From positions 35,684 to 99,683 of the forward strand of contig JAAVEW010000005.1 in NCBI GenBank assembly GCA_014801075.1: a stretch of DNA of 64,000 nucleotides, read 5' to 3'. Within the stretch, counting starts at the first letter, position 1. Every line of letters begins with the position of its first letter. Shown one piece after another: positions 28,901-37,021 of this stretch. Below the pieces are notes generated by a model. That model did not search any database. It saw only the letters and a list, made by a program, of their open reading frames with translations, and was not told where the DNA came from. Origin of the DNA: Barnesiella sp. Its GTDB lineage: Bacteria > Bacteroidota > Bacteroidia > Bacteroidales > Muribaculaceae. The position numbers were made by a program, and so were the translations under genes.

Positions 28901-29189
28901 CGCCGTTGGCGTTCATCACAAATATGTCGGTGTTGCCGTGACGGTCGGAGGCAAAGGCTATCTTCTTGCCGTCGGGCGACCATCGGGGAGCGGTTTCGTA
29001 ACTCTCGGAGGTGGTGAGACGGGTGGCCTCGCCGCCTGCGGCGGGCACGGTGTATATGTCACCTTTGTATGTGAATGCGATTTGCTTGCCGTCGGGCGAA
29101 ATCACTGCGTTGCGCAGCCACAACGGGGTCGCTGCCGACAGACCGAGCGCCATCGCACCCGTCATAAATAGGACTACTCTTCTTTTCAT
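25911..29189 (-). CDS. Tricorn-like S41 protease with beta-propeller and PDZ
   Basis: 1092 residues with a signal peptide (FMTGAMALGLSAA). The N-terminal half is a PD40/WD40-like propeller with repeated SPDGK motifs. A long Lys/Asp linker (about residues 565-605) follows, then a second propeller-like segment. The C-terminal part holds the Tricorn C1 domain (FLPHINNNYDFSEMLSELLG), a PDZ domain (GPFDNAATKLRPGMIITKING) and the S41 catalytic region (GAVIDIRWNGGGRLHED). By family it degrades peptides, probably in the periplasm. The gene appears intact. A -7 box TATATTTG lies upstream on the minus strand. Confidence 0.92.
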   Translation of the reverse strand: MKRRVVLFMTGAMALGLSAATPLWLRNAVISPDGKQIAFTYKGDIYTVPAAGGEATRLTTSESYETAPRWSPDGKKIAFASDRHGNTDIFVMNANGGTPKRLTSNSAGELPEAFSADGKEIYYSAAVQAPTASAMFPTGRMTQLYAVSVDGGKPRQVLGTPAQALAVTGNDGSFLYQDVKGFENAWRKHHTSSVTRDIWRYDAATGTHKNLTDRAGEDRNPVLSPDGKTVYFLSERNGGTFNVWKAPVDDMSKAVQVTNFKTHPVRFLSQAADGTLAFGYDGELYTLRDGGKPQKVAVAINTEEFPEVERIRVTGRGGALSPDGKQVAYASRGEVFVGSVDHSSVKQITNTAAAEEMPQWHPEGREIVYTSLRDGHYNIYSAKIARDDDPNFSNATLIDEAPLIAADKTERTLPKYSPDGKKLAFIQDRNKLMVMDTKTKKVKQLTDGSTYRYRDGGFDYKWSPDNRWIALEVDDNHHSPYTDIAIINVESGEMTHLTRSGYTDRDPQWAMGGNAIVFLTEKYGMRNHASWGSQDDAMIVFLNRDAYDRFHLDEEDFELRKEADKKSAKDKKKDDADKKDKKDKKDADKKDGDKEENDDDDAIVVELDGIMDRVERLTPFSADLAGAWVDNDGENLYYLMSVEKGYDLWKMDLRDPMPSVAVRIDANGASLHPSADGKTLFISGDKMRKIDAGSDKSTSISSSATMTLDHAAEREAMFDEVYLSEREMFYNKNMHGVDWEAMTKAYRRFLPHINNNYDFSEMLSELLGELNVSHTGSGFRGNEANAITDRTARLGLLYDMNYNGKGLKVEEIITGGPFDNAATKLRPGMIITKINGEEIGDDIDPTTVINNLANKKTLVTIKDPASGADFDEVVKPISAGAEGDLLYNRWVKQRAEDVKRWSNGRLGYVHIESMGDDSFRTLYSDLLGKYNECEGAVIDIRWNGGGRLHEDVEVFLSGDKYFTQVIRGEEVCDMPSRRYNKPTIMLMAEPCYSNAHGTPWVYKNRNLGKLVGMPVPGTMTSVNWVTLQDPSLYFGIPVVGYQLPDGSYLENTQLEPDIKVANSPETIVKGEDTQLRTAVEELLKEIDANKKK

Positions 29190-29240
29190 ATTTTGCAGAA
29201 TTATACTGTAGAATAATTAAATTTCGGAACTATAATGATG

Positions 29241-29248
29241 CAAATATA
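29241..29248 (-). promoter_or_regulatory. Putative -7 box for the Tricorn-like gene
   Basis: On the minus strand this reads TATATTTG, a perfect TAnnTTTG, about 52 bp before the start codon. No good -33 element is visible at the expected distance. Confidence 0.45.
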
Positions 29249-29302
29249 CAACTTTTTCATCTTTTTGCCATGCCATAAAGCCGCTTTCTTTACATTATAT
29301 TA

Positions 29303-29342
29303 TATAAACCTGCGGCTGCATATAGTATATACCTGCGGCTGC
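29303..29342. repeat. Short direct repeat in the divergent region
   Basis: TATAAACCTGCGGCTGC (29303-29319) and TATATACCTGCGGCTGC (29326-29342) differ at one position and lie between the divergent Tricorn and agmatine genes. Confidence 0.65.
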
Positions 29343-29408
29343 GTGCCTTCTTACAACATCATATAACCATACGATGACCGCCGTTAACAATTTTTGTGGC
29401 TGACTCCA

Positions 29409-29440
29409 TTTTGTAATCTCGGCCATTATGGCTATCTTTA
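29409..29440 (+). promoter_or_regulatory. Putative promoter of the agmatine operon
   Basis: TTTTG (29409-29413), 19 bp spacer, TATCTTTA (29433-29440): a near-consensus Bacteroidetes promoter about 65 bp before the small acidic gene. Confidence 0.6.
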
Positions 29441-29504
29441 CGCGCCCATAGTCTGACAACTATAATCTTCTTACTGTAATATATCTAATATCGAAATTTG
29501 TCCA

Positions 29505-29741
29505 ATGTATAACGACATAGAGACCTTCATCACCGATTTGATACGTCAATCAGGCAGTTACGACATAGCCCGCGCAGAGTTCACACGCATTCTGGCCGAC
29601 GACCCGGAGCTAACCATGCAATACAAGGAATGGTGTGAGGAGAACGGCTACACGGAACGCACCGGCTTCGATGAACTCGCTGACAGCCTGAGGGACTCTG
29701 ACGACTCGGTGTGGGACACTTTAAACGACTTTGACGAATGA
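29505..29741 (+). CDS. Small acidic protein coupled to agmatine deiminase
   Basis: 78 residues, strongly acidic, with a predicted helical pattern (MYNDIETFITDLIRQ, ELTMQYKEWCEENG) and a very acidic tail (DSDDSVWDTLNDFDE). No signal peptide or membrane segment, and no family I recognise. Its stop overlaps the agmatine deiminase start (ATGA) and a promoter-like sequence lies upstream, so it is probably a real first gene of the operon. A regulatory or accessory role in agmatine metabolism is only suggested by position. Confidence 0.65.
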   Translation: MYNDIETFITDLIRQSGSYDIARAEFTRILADDPELTMQYKEWCEENGYTERTGFDELADSLRDSDDSVWDTLNDFDE

Positions 29742-30799
29742 CAACGACTACAACGTTACACCCCTCCGCCCCGACACGACGCATGCCCGCCGAGTGGGAA
29801 CCCAACGGCGCCGTGCTCATAGCGTGGCCTCACGCCGATACCGACTGGGCCTACATGCTCGATGACGTCACGAAATGCTACATCGACATCGTCCATGCTA
29901 TCGTCGACAGCGGAGCAATCCCCGTAGTGGTGGCGCCCGACATAGCGCTTCCCAAGAAATATCTCGCCGACATCGACGGCTCCCGCATCATATTCTGCCA
30001 GGTAGCCACCAACGATACATGGGCCCGCGACTTCGGCCCTATCACAGTGAAGGATGGAGATACCACGCGCCTGCTCGATTTCTGCTTCAACGGCTGGGGA
30101 TTGAAATTTGCCGCGTGCCTCGACAATCTCATCAACTCCAAACTGTCACGCGCATCGCTCTTCACCGCTCCGCTTGAGAATCATCTCGGCTTCGTGCTCG
30201 AAGGCGGCTCGATAGAGAGCGACGGCTGCGGCACCATACTGACCACCTCGGAGTGTCTGCTCTCGCCCAACCGCAACGGCGACCTCTCACGCGAGCAGGT
30301 CGAGGAGTACCTGTGCAAGGCTCTCGGCGCCCGACGCGTGCTGTGGGTTGACCACGGCTACCTCGCAGGCGACGACACCGACTCCCACATCGACACTCTC
30401 GCACGCCTCGCCCCCGGCGACACTATCCTCTACGTGAAGTGTGACGACCCCTCCGACGAGCACTACGAGCAACTGTCGCTCATGGAGCAGGACCTCATGG
30501 CCATGCGCACAGCCGACGGCCGCCCCTACAATCTCGTAGCGCTACCAATGCCCTCGGCCATCTACGACGAGGATGGCGAGCGTCTCCCCGCCACCTACGC
30601 CAACTTCCTCATCACCGACACGTCGATACTGCTCCCGGTCTACAATCAGCCGGCTAACGACCGCCTGGCCGAGCAGATAATGCAGATAGTATTTCCCGAG
30701 CGCCGCATCATCAAGGTCGATTGCAGCGCGCTTATACGTCAACACGGTTCGCTCCACTGCGTCACAATGCAGCTCCCACGTCAAATTCTTCCTATATGA
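29738..30799 (+). CDS. aguA: Agmatine deiminase
   Basis: 353 residues of the peptidylarginine-deiminase-like (PAD_porph) family. Landmarks are MPAEWEPNGAVLIAWPH, NDTWARDFGPI, VLEGGSIESDG and the C-terminal nucleophile motif HGSLHCVTMQLP. The enzyme converts agmatine to N-carbamoylputrescine and ammonia. The next gene, overlapping by 4 bp, encodes the following step, which supports agmatine over protein arginine as substrate. No signal peptide, so it is cytosolic. Confidence 0.93.
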   Translation: MTTTTTLHPSAPTRRMPAEWEPNGAVLIAWPHADTDWAYMLDDVTKCYIDIVHAIVDSGAIPVVVAPDIALPKKYLADIDGSRIIFCQVATNDTWARDFGPITVKDGDTTRLLDFCFNGWGLKFAACLDNLINSKLSRASLFTAPLENHLGFVLEGGSIESDGCGTILTTSECLLSPNRNGDLSREQVEEYLCKALGARRVLWVDHGYLAGDDTDSHIDTLARLAPGDTILYVKCDDPSDEHYEQLSLMEQDLMAMRTADGRPYNLVALPMPSAIYDEDGERLPATYANFLITDTSILLPVYNQPANDRLAEQIMQIVFPERRIIKVDCSALIRQHGSLHCVTMQLPRQILPI

Positions 30800-31689
30800 A
30801 AACTCCCGATACACTCAGAACAGGTATAATACAGCAGCACAACACCGGCGACATCGCCGACAACCGCCGCCGCATAGCCGACAAGATACGTCAGCTCGCC
30901 GCCCAAGGCGCACAGCTCATTGTCAATCAGGAACTTCACGACTCGCTCTACTTCTGCCAGACGGAGAACGTCGACGAGTGTAACCTCGCACTCCCGCTCG
31001 ACGACCCTTCCATACTCGCCTACGGCGAACTGGCGCGCGAGCTTGGTGTAGTGATAGTTACCTCAGTGTTTGAGCGTCGCGCTCCCGGTCTGTACCACAA
31101 CACCGCCATAGTGTTCGAGGCCGACGGCAGCGTGGCCGGCAAGTACCGCAAGATGCACATTCCCGACGACCCCGCCTACTACGAGAAGTTCTACTTCACC
31201 CCCGGCGACCTCGGTTTCGCTCCCATCGACACCTCGGTAGGACGTCTCGGTGTGCTCGTATGCTGGGACCAGTGGTACCCCGAAGCCGCCCGCATCATGG
31301 CCCTGTCAGGCGCCGAAATCCTCATCTACCCCACCGCCATCGGCTATGAAAGTTCCGACGCTCCCGAAGAGCAGCGCCGCCAACGCGAGGCATGGATAAC
31401 AGTGCAGCGCGGCCACGCCGTAGCCAACGGTCTCCCCGTTGTGGCGGTCAACCGTGTGGGCCACGAGCCCGACCCATCCGGTGCCACCAACGGCATCTCA
31501 TTCTGGGGCAACAGTTTCGTAGCCGGTCCGCAGGGCGAATTTCTCTACGAAGCACCCACCGACGCCGAGGCCACAGCCATAATCGACATCAACATGCGCC
31601 GCTGCGAGCAGGTGCGCCGCTGGTGGCCCTTCCTCCGCGACCGCCGCATCGATGCCTACTCCCCCATCCTGCGCCGCTTCAACGACTAA
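30796..31689 (+). CDS. aguB: N-carbamoylputrescine amidase
   Basis: The ORF is open from 30721, but ATG 30796 overlaps the aguA stop (ATGA) and matches the family N-terminus (LRTGIIQQHNTGD), giving 297 residues. The nitrilase fold has the Glu-Lys-Cys catalytic triad: QELHDSLYF, GKYRKMHIPDD and VLVCWDQWYPEAAR. It hydrolyses N-carbamoylputrescine to putrescine, CO2 and ammonia, completing agmatine-to-putrescine conversion with aguA. Confidence 0.93.
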   Translation: MKTPDTLRTGIIQQHNTGDIADNRRRIADKIRQLAAQGAQLIVNQELHDSLYFCQTENVDECNLALPLDDPSILAYGELARELGVVIVTSVFERRAPGLYHNTAIVFEADGSVAGKYRKMHIPDDPAYYEKFYFTPGDLGFAPIDTSVGRLGVLVCWDQWYPEAARIMALSGAEILIYPTAIGYESSDAPEEQRRQREAWITVQRGHAVANGLPVVAVNRVGHEPDPSGATNGISFWGNSFVAGPQGEFLYEAPTDAEATAIIDINMRRCEQVRRWWPFLRDRRIDAYSPILRRFND

Positions 31690-31776
31690 GCCCCGGCAGG
31701 TAGCTTTAGCTCCGCAAAGGCCTTCACCATAAAGGCCTTGACCTGACCGAAGCCTTCTTCTTAAAGCAATAAGGCT

Positions 31777-31840
31777 TTCACCTTACGACAAACCCCATCG
31801 CTGATTACGCTGTCAGCGATGGGGTTTGTCGTAAGGTGAA
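31777..31840. repeat. 28-bp perfect inverted repeat
   Basis: Arms 31777-31804 and 31813-31840 are perfect inverted repeats of 28 bp around the loop TTACGCTG. Flanking AAGGCC/GGCCTT-rich sequence extends the symmetry imperfectly to roughly 31710-31885. It lies between the convergent aguB and C10 protease genes but is not followed by a T-run, so it differs from the ordinary terminator at 31892. Confidence 0.85.
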
Positions 31841-31891
31841 ATATAAAGCCTGCAAGGCAAAGGCCCTTAAAGAGAAAGAGCTATCGGGCAA

Positions 31892-31919
31892 AAAAAATGC
31901 CTCATCCGAGGCATTTTTT
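31892..31919. terminator. Bidirectional terminator between aguB and the C10 protease
   Basis: A perfect 12-bp stem AAAAAATGCCTC / GAGGCATTTTTT with loop ATCC; the A- and T-tracts serve both strands. Confidence 0.85.
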
Positions 31920-31941
31920 ATATAGTAAAAGCGGGAGCAGA

Positions 31942-34758
31942 TTACTTCACTGCTATCTTGGCTACGGTGCGGGTGCCGTTGTCGAGAGTTACCGATACGA
32001 GGTAGATACCTGCGCCGAGCGAGGAGAGGTCGTAGCGGTTGGCGGCGGCGAGCATGCCGGAAGCGGTGTAGATTTCAACCGACTTCACATTCTGACCGTC
32101 GGCGGGCACTACGCGGAGAGTGTCACCCTCAACCCAGATGGCTACAGCGCTCTTGGCTGCCTCGATAAGATCGGCACCGGAAACATCGCCGATAGCTACC
32201 GGCTTCGCATAGAGCGAATAGTTACCCGCGGGAGTCGAAGCCGACGAGGAACCAATCTCGATTACAGCCATGTAGAGACCATCCTCAAGTGAGCTGCCGG
32301 GACGATAGTTGCCTGACAAAGCTACTTTATTACCCGGTTCAAAGGAAGTGGACGACCTCATGTTGACAATCTCGCCGTTGCGGTTGTTGAGCTGACGGAG
32401 TCTTAAATATAAGGTAGTTCTGACAGTCTTGCGACCCACAAGCTCGAGAGAGTAAGGCACTTGCTCGCCCTTGGCAATGTGCTCGGGGAATTCGAACGAA
32501 GTAACGTCGGCCACGATTACATCGCCGTCGTCAACGGTGATTACGAGCGGCTCGTCGAGCGATACCATCTCGGTCATTGAGAAGTCGTCGTTAATCTGAA
32601 GGAAATCAAGAGTATAAGTACCGGGCTCGTTGGCGATAGCACGGCTGAAGATTACGGAAACCGACTTATCATCGACAAAGTTGGCCTCGGCCATCACCAT
32701 GCGGGTTGTCTCACCGGTGGCGGTATTGGTCAGGCGCGACTCAATCTTGGCGGTACCGGGAGCACCGGCATTGCGGAAGTAGGCGGTAACGTAGATGTTC
32801 TCGCCCTGTGTGAGACGGTCGGGCACTGAGGCTGTAGCGTTGTTGACTTGCCATGTGGGGGTTGCCACGAGGCGCGCAACGGGAGCGTCGGGCTTGGCAT
32901 GCACATTGACTTCGGTAGCTTCAAAACCGTTGAGGTCAAAGGGATACTCATTACCGTTGGCTGCTACAAGACCCGAAAGGATATAACGGCCTGCAGTGAT
33001 GTCGGCGCTGACGGGGAAAGTAACATCTACGGTCTCTACGCTCTGGTTGTAGACCGATACCGAAGCTTTGGCATCAAACACAGCCGAGGGGTTGTCGACA
33101 CCGGTGAGGCGCAGGGTAATCTCCGAGATGTCATAGTCGCCCGAAAGGCTTTCAATAGTCACGGTGGCACGACCGTAACCGCCGGCATAGAGGTCGCCGT
33201 CGGTGGTGAACGCCGAGTGCTGCACTACCTCGGGTGCAGGAGTGTGGCGCTCTACAATCGAGATGCTGCCGTTGGTCACCTTGACATTTACGTAGGAGGG
33301 AAGGTTGACGGGGTGACGCAGAATGGTCCAGTCACTGTCGTCGCCCTTGAATACGAAACACATCTGATAGTCACCGTCGGGCACATCGCTTACGTTGCTC
33401 GCCACGCTGCGAAGAGTAATCATCTCCGAGCCTGAGTAACCGTTGGCGAAGCCTTTAAACTGAATATTGTCACCGCCGAGGGTTGCAACAACCTTGCCAT
33501 CCTTGACAAGCGCACCCTCAACGCGGCCGTTGAAAGGCTCTATGTCGATGTTACCCACGAATGTCATCATGGTGAAAGTGTCGCCGAAGGGACCGTCGGC
33601 ACTGCATCGCGAGTCGGCATAGAGAGCATAGTCGCGCTTCGAACCGGGCTGCGCGGGCTGAATACCTGTCACCATATCCTGGCCAAGGTTGTAGCCGCCT
33701 CCGCCACCACCTGCGCCGAGCGACGAGGGGTCGAGATGGTTGATACGGAAATAACCGTTGGAGCTGCCATACCAACCCCAGTTGACGTGGAAGAAATCCT
33801 GCGAGTCATAGCCGTCGAGCACGAAAGCGTGGCCACCGCCACCGTTGTCGCTCGTACCGCCGTAGAACACGGGGCGGCCGGCCGACAGTTCATCCTTAAT
33901 CATGCCCACCCATTCCGATGTGGGATAGTATTCGCGGCGGTGAGAACGCACGGCGTTGTCGTAGCCGAAGTATGTGCGGAGAGCGTAAGGCACGAGCATG
34001 TCATAAGCACCGCTGCCCGCTGCCTCATACTGCATCTCCACGGAGATGCCGAAGTGTGCGGCAAGCGTGGAGTAAGCCTCAGTCTGTGCGGCGGTGACAT
34101 TGTCGGGCACTACAGTGGGCATCAGGTCCCAGTTGTAGGTGGTGCTGCCGAAGTCAGCTGTCAGGGTATTCTTTGACGCGGGGTCGGTATAGGTCTTTGT
34201 GCCCTGTCCTACCGCGGGATAGCTGTAGTGGCGCATAATCTGCGTAGCGGCGCAGGCCACGCAGCCTGTATAGTAGTGGGTAGTGCCGGTAGAGAGGGGT
34301 GTCATGGTGTTGAACGGCGCGTCCTGGCCCCAGGTGATGTCGCCGAGCAGAGGCTCTACCACCACTGTGGGAGCGGAGGCTATCGTCGAACCTGCGGCAT
34401 CGTCGCCCTCGGGCAACGCTTCGTAGGCCGCAGTGTAGAGACGCAGTATGTCGACAAGTCCGTCGGGAGCCGAGGCGAGGTCGATAGCGCCGGCATTGTT
34501 GTAGGCGAGTATGTCGCCGAAACGGTCGTCACCCGACACGATTACGAAGCCGCCACCATCGTAGTTGTAGATATAATAAGGTGACGCCACGTCAGCGTTC
34601 TGCGACTTGGCTACCACTCGGCGGGGCGAGGGGCGGTCAATGCTCTTGCCGGCCATGAAGTCGGCCGCGATGCCTGCTGCCTGCGAGGGATTGATGGTTT
34701 TTGCTCCGGCGGGAACGGCTATGCCGAGCGCCGCGAGCAAATAATAAAATCTTTTCAT
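31942..34758 (-). CDS. C10 family cysteine peptidase (streptopain-like) with T9SS-type C-terminus
   Basis: 938 residues: signal peptide (LLAALGIAVPAGA), a SpeB-type propeptide (about 20-130) and a C10 catalytic domain. The nucleophile is Cys166 in TGCVACAATQIMRHY and the catalytic His lies in GGGGHAFVLDGYD; FHVNWGWYGSSNGYF is also typical. Several Ig-like modules follow, then a type A sorting domain (SVEIYTASGMLAAANRYDLS, ending VAKIAVK). It is predicted to be exported by the T9SS as a surface or secreted protease acting on extracellular protein. Confidence 0.93.
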   Translation of the reverse strand: MKRFYYLLAALGIAVPAGAKTINPSQAAGIAADFMAGKSIDRPSPRRVVAKSQNADVASPYYIYNYDGGGFVIVSGDDRFGDILAYNNAGAIDLASAPDGLVDILRLYTAAYEALPEGDDAAGSTIASAPTVVVEPLLGDITWGQDAPFNTMTPLSTGTTHYYTGCVACAATQIMRHYSYPAVGQGTKTYTDPASKNTLTADFGSTTYNWDLMPTVVPDNVTAAQTEAYSTLAAHFGISVEMQYEAAGSGAYDMLVPYALRTYFGYDNAVRSHRREYYPTSEWVGMIKDELSAGRPVFYGGTSDNGGGGHAFVLDGYDSQDFFHVNWGWYGSSNGYFRINHLDPSSLGAGGGGGGYNLGQDMVTGIQPAQPGSKRDYALYADSRCSADGPFGDTFTMMTFVGNIDIEPFNGRVEGALVKDGKVVATLGGDNIQFKGFANGYSGSEMITLRSVASNVSDVPDGDYQMCFVFKGDDSDWTILRHPVNLPSYVNVKVTNGSISIVERHTPAPEVVQHSAFTTDGDLYAGGYGRATVTIESLSGDYDISEITLRLTGVDNPSAVFDAKASVSVYNQSVETVDVTFPVSADITAGRYILSGLVAANGNEYPFDLNGFEATEVNVHAKPDAPVARLVATPTWQVNNATASVPDRLTQGENIYVTAYFRNAGAPGTAKIESRLTNTATGETTRMVMAEANFVDDKSVSVIFSRAIANEPGTYTLDFLQINDDFSMTEMVSLDEPLVITVDDGDVIVADVTSFEFPEHIAKGEQVPYSLELVGRKTVRTTLYLRLRQLNNRNGEIVNMRSSTSFEPGNKVALSGNYRPGSSLEDGLYMAVIEIGSSSASTPAGNYSLYAKPVAIGDVSGADLIEAAKSAVAIWVEGDTLRVVPADGQNVKSVEIYTASGMLAAANRYDLSSLGAGIYLVSVTLDNGTRTVAKIAVK

Positions 34759-34880
34759 TTAAAGCAGAATTGTTATTTGATTAAATAATATAAATATCGA
34801 ATTAGATACTATTGCAACGAGCATAAAGTAAACTTATAACGTGATATTCACGACAATATTTTATCTCTGCATTATAAAAT

Positions 34881-34924
34881 CCGGAACTTGAATGGTCGAA
34901 AACGGTCGGCCGTTCAAGTCCCGG
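34881..34924 (-). terminator. Terminator of the FN3/sorting-domain protein gene
   Basis: Read on the minus strand, an imperfect stem (CCGGGACTTGAACGG with CCATTCAAGTTCCGG) is followed by ATTTTAT. It lies about 30 bp after the stop of the 34952 gene. Confidence 0.65.
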
Positions 34925-34951
34925 AATTATTTTGAAAAAGCTGTTGCTAAA

Positions 34952-36817
34952 TTAGAGGGCGATTTTGGCTACGGTGTTGCCGGCCTTTACAATCACGATG
35001 CCGGTAGCGTTGACACCGAGGGTGGTGACGCCGGGGGCAACGTTGACAGCAGCGAGCTTGCGGCCTGCGAGGTCGTAAACCTCAACGGTAGCGGCAGCAT
35101 CGGCCGATACCTCGAGCATACCGTTGCCGAGCGACTTGAACGATACGGTATCGTCACCGGCTACTGCAACGTTATCAACGCCTGATTTGCTTGAAATAGC
35201 AACCGGCTCAGAAGCTGAAGAGTAAACGTAGACAATTTCGTTGCCGCTTACGGTGGGAGCATAAGCCATAACAGTGATTTCGTAGGAAGCGTTATCCTTA
35301 ACCTCTACCTTGCTTGAATATGAGGGCTCTGCAACATCGTCCTGAGCATAGGTAGTGGTGTTGACATATCCTGCGGGTTTCACCTGTGCGATAGTGATAT
35401 CGTTGAAGAAGTAACGGTAAGAAGTGTTCTCGTCGGCATCCATGATTTTAACCTTCGAGGCAGCAGTACCACCTTCGAGTTCAACGGTATAGGTAGTGAA
35501 ACCTGCTTCGTCAATTTTCAAGTTGACAGGTTCGGTGAAGTTACCTTCGGCATCCTCAAGCTGGAATGAGAGAGTACCTGCGGCTGCATACGCTGTGCCG
35601 TAAACAGTAGCGGCATCGATAATCACAGTGACTTTACCACCGTCGGCCGAGAGGTCGAGCGCGGGGGTTTCAAGGTAGCTTGAACCGGCTGAAGTGTAAG
35701 GAGTAAGACCAATACCACCGTTGTAGTATGCCATGTTGTTGCCGGTCCAACCGGGCTCGTTGAGCAGAGCAAGGTGACGGTCGTAGGCATATTCATAGTC
35801 GAAGGGAGTACCGGTAGTGAAGCAGTCGAAAGGCTCGTTGAGCACGTTGGCAAGACCGGGTTCGGTCAGAGTGGTGTGACAGAACACATTGATAATATAA
35901 CCGGTTGCATCGGCAACGGCATCCCATGAAGCGGTGTAGCTGCCGTCGGCTGCTGCGTCGACCTTAACTACGGGAGTAGCAAGCGATGATACTATCTTCA
36001 CTACTTCAATCTCTTCGGAGTCACCTGACACAGCGTCGTCGTTGGCCGCGCGCACCACGTAGTAGTAGGTAGTCTTCGGGTCGAGACCTTCCACAGTGTA
36101 GTAGATGTAGCTTGCGGTAGCTGTCGCGGGCAATACTTCCTTATTTTCGAGGAACATAGATATGCTGCCGTCGGAATTCTTGCTGTAAACGTCGATGAAA
36201 TATTTGGTGGCACCGCTGACAGTTCTCCAACGTGCTTCAAATGAAGTACCGTCGGCCTTGGTGGGGAGATAGGCGGTGGGGGCTCCGATAAATTCCTTGC
36301 CCTGCTCTATCTTGATGCTCTTGAGGAACATACCGTCGAATACAATGTACGGGCTGATCTGACCGTAGTTGGAGTAAGAGCCTGACGATGTGGGAGTAAT
36401 CATGAACTCTACAGTGGTCCAGTCATCACTATATACCTCTGTGGTAAATGTAGATGAATAACCCCACTGCAGCTGCACCATACCCATATTGGCATTGCGC
36501 AACTTCAGTTCCATCGACACCTTGATGGCACCGTTGGAGGTATCTACTCCGCTGAGATACGGAGTCCTGACGTATGCACCGTCCTTGATGTAAAGCGAAC
36601 CGCCGGCCTGACCGAGATTAGAAGCCGATGAGAGGCCCCAGCCTGAGTATTGGCTTGTAAAGTCTGATGTGAATCTGAACATCTCGGGCGCGTCTTCCGA
36701 GCCTGCTGTCAACTCTGAAAAATCGGCTTCAAGGAGCACGGTCGGCTCAGCCGAAGCGTAACTCACGCCGAGGATAACGGCCGCAGCCGCTGTCAGTTTT
36801 CGTAAAGTTTTTTTCAT
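34952..36817 (-). CDS. Modular secreted protein with FN3-like domains and T9SS-type C-terminus
   Basis: 621 residues with a signal peptide (LTAAAAVILGVSYASA). Jelly-roll or choice-of-anchor J-like segments flank FN3-like modules (FEARWRTVSGATKYFIDVYS, TYYYVVRAANDDAVSGD, YTASWDAVADATGYIINVF). The last 70 residues are a type A sorting domain (ATVEVYDLAGRKLAAVNVAPG, ending GNTVAKIAL). No enzyme motif is visible. It is likely T9SS cargo involved in adhesion or binding. It has its own promoter and terminator. Confidence 0.85.
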   Translation of the reverse strand: MKKTLRKLTAAAAVILGVSYASAEPTVLLEADFSELTAGSEDAPEMFRFTSDFTSQYSGWGLSSASNLGQAGGSLYIKDGAYVRTPYLSGVDTSNGAIKVSMELKLRNANMGMVQLQWGYSSTFTTEVYSDDWTTVEFMITPTSSGSYSNYGQISPYIVFDGMFLKSIKIEQGKEFIGAPTAYLPTKADGTSFEARWRTVSGATKYFIDVYSKNSDGSISMFLENKEVLPATATASYIYYTVEGLDPKTTYYYVVRAANDDAVSGDSEEIEVVKIVSSLATPVVKVDAAADGSYTASWDAVADATGYIINVFCHTTLTEPGLANVLNEPFDCFTTGTPFDYEYAYDRHLALLNEPGWTGNNMAYYNGGIGLTPYTSAGSSYLETPALDLSADGGKVTVIIDAATVYGTAYAAAGTLSFQLEDAEGNFTEPVNLKIDEAGFTTYTVELEGGTAASKVKIMDADENTSYRYFFNDITIAQVKPAGYVNTTTYAQDDVAEPSYSSKVEVKDNASYEITVMAYAPTVSGNEIVYVYSSASEPVAISSKSGVDNVAVAGDDTVSFKSLGNGMLEVSADAAATVEVYDLAGRKLAAVNVAPGVTTLGVNATGIVIVKAGNTVAKIAL

Positions 36818-36870
36818 GCGAATGGTTTATTGTTTGTTTAATTAATTGATTTCTATACTAATTAACACTG

Positions 36871-36902
36871 CAAAAGTAGTTTAAATATCATTAACGCCCA
36901 AA
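36871..36902 (-). promoter_or_regulatory. Putative promoter of the 34952-36817 gene
   Basis: On the minus strand, TTTG (36902-36899), a 20-bp spacer and TACTTTTG (36878-36871) match the Bacteroidetes promoter consensus, about 55 bp upstream of the start codon. Confidence 0.65.
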
Positions 36903-36956
36903 TCATTTTGCTTAATAAATATAAAAATATGCATCAAACCGATGGACTTACGCGTT

Positions 36957-37016
36957 TTTATGCACCTCTATGAAACTTTATGCACCTCTATGAAACTTTA
37001 TGCACTGCTATGAAAC
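36957..37016. repeat. Three 20-bp tandem direct repeats
   Basis: Units 36957-36976 and 36977-36996 are identical (TTTATGCACCTCTATGAAAC). The third, 36997-37016, differs at two positions (TTTATGCACTGCTATGAAAC). The array ends 5 bp before the stop codon of the minus-strand MATE gene and lies upstream of the minus-strand FN3 gene. Confidence 0.85.
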
Positions 37017-37021
37017 TGTTT

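Noticed and set aside
36957-37016. Possible CRISPR array from the 20-bp repeats
   Set aside because: The units are directly adjacent with no spacers and no cas genes are nearby.
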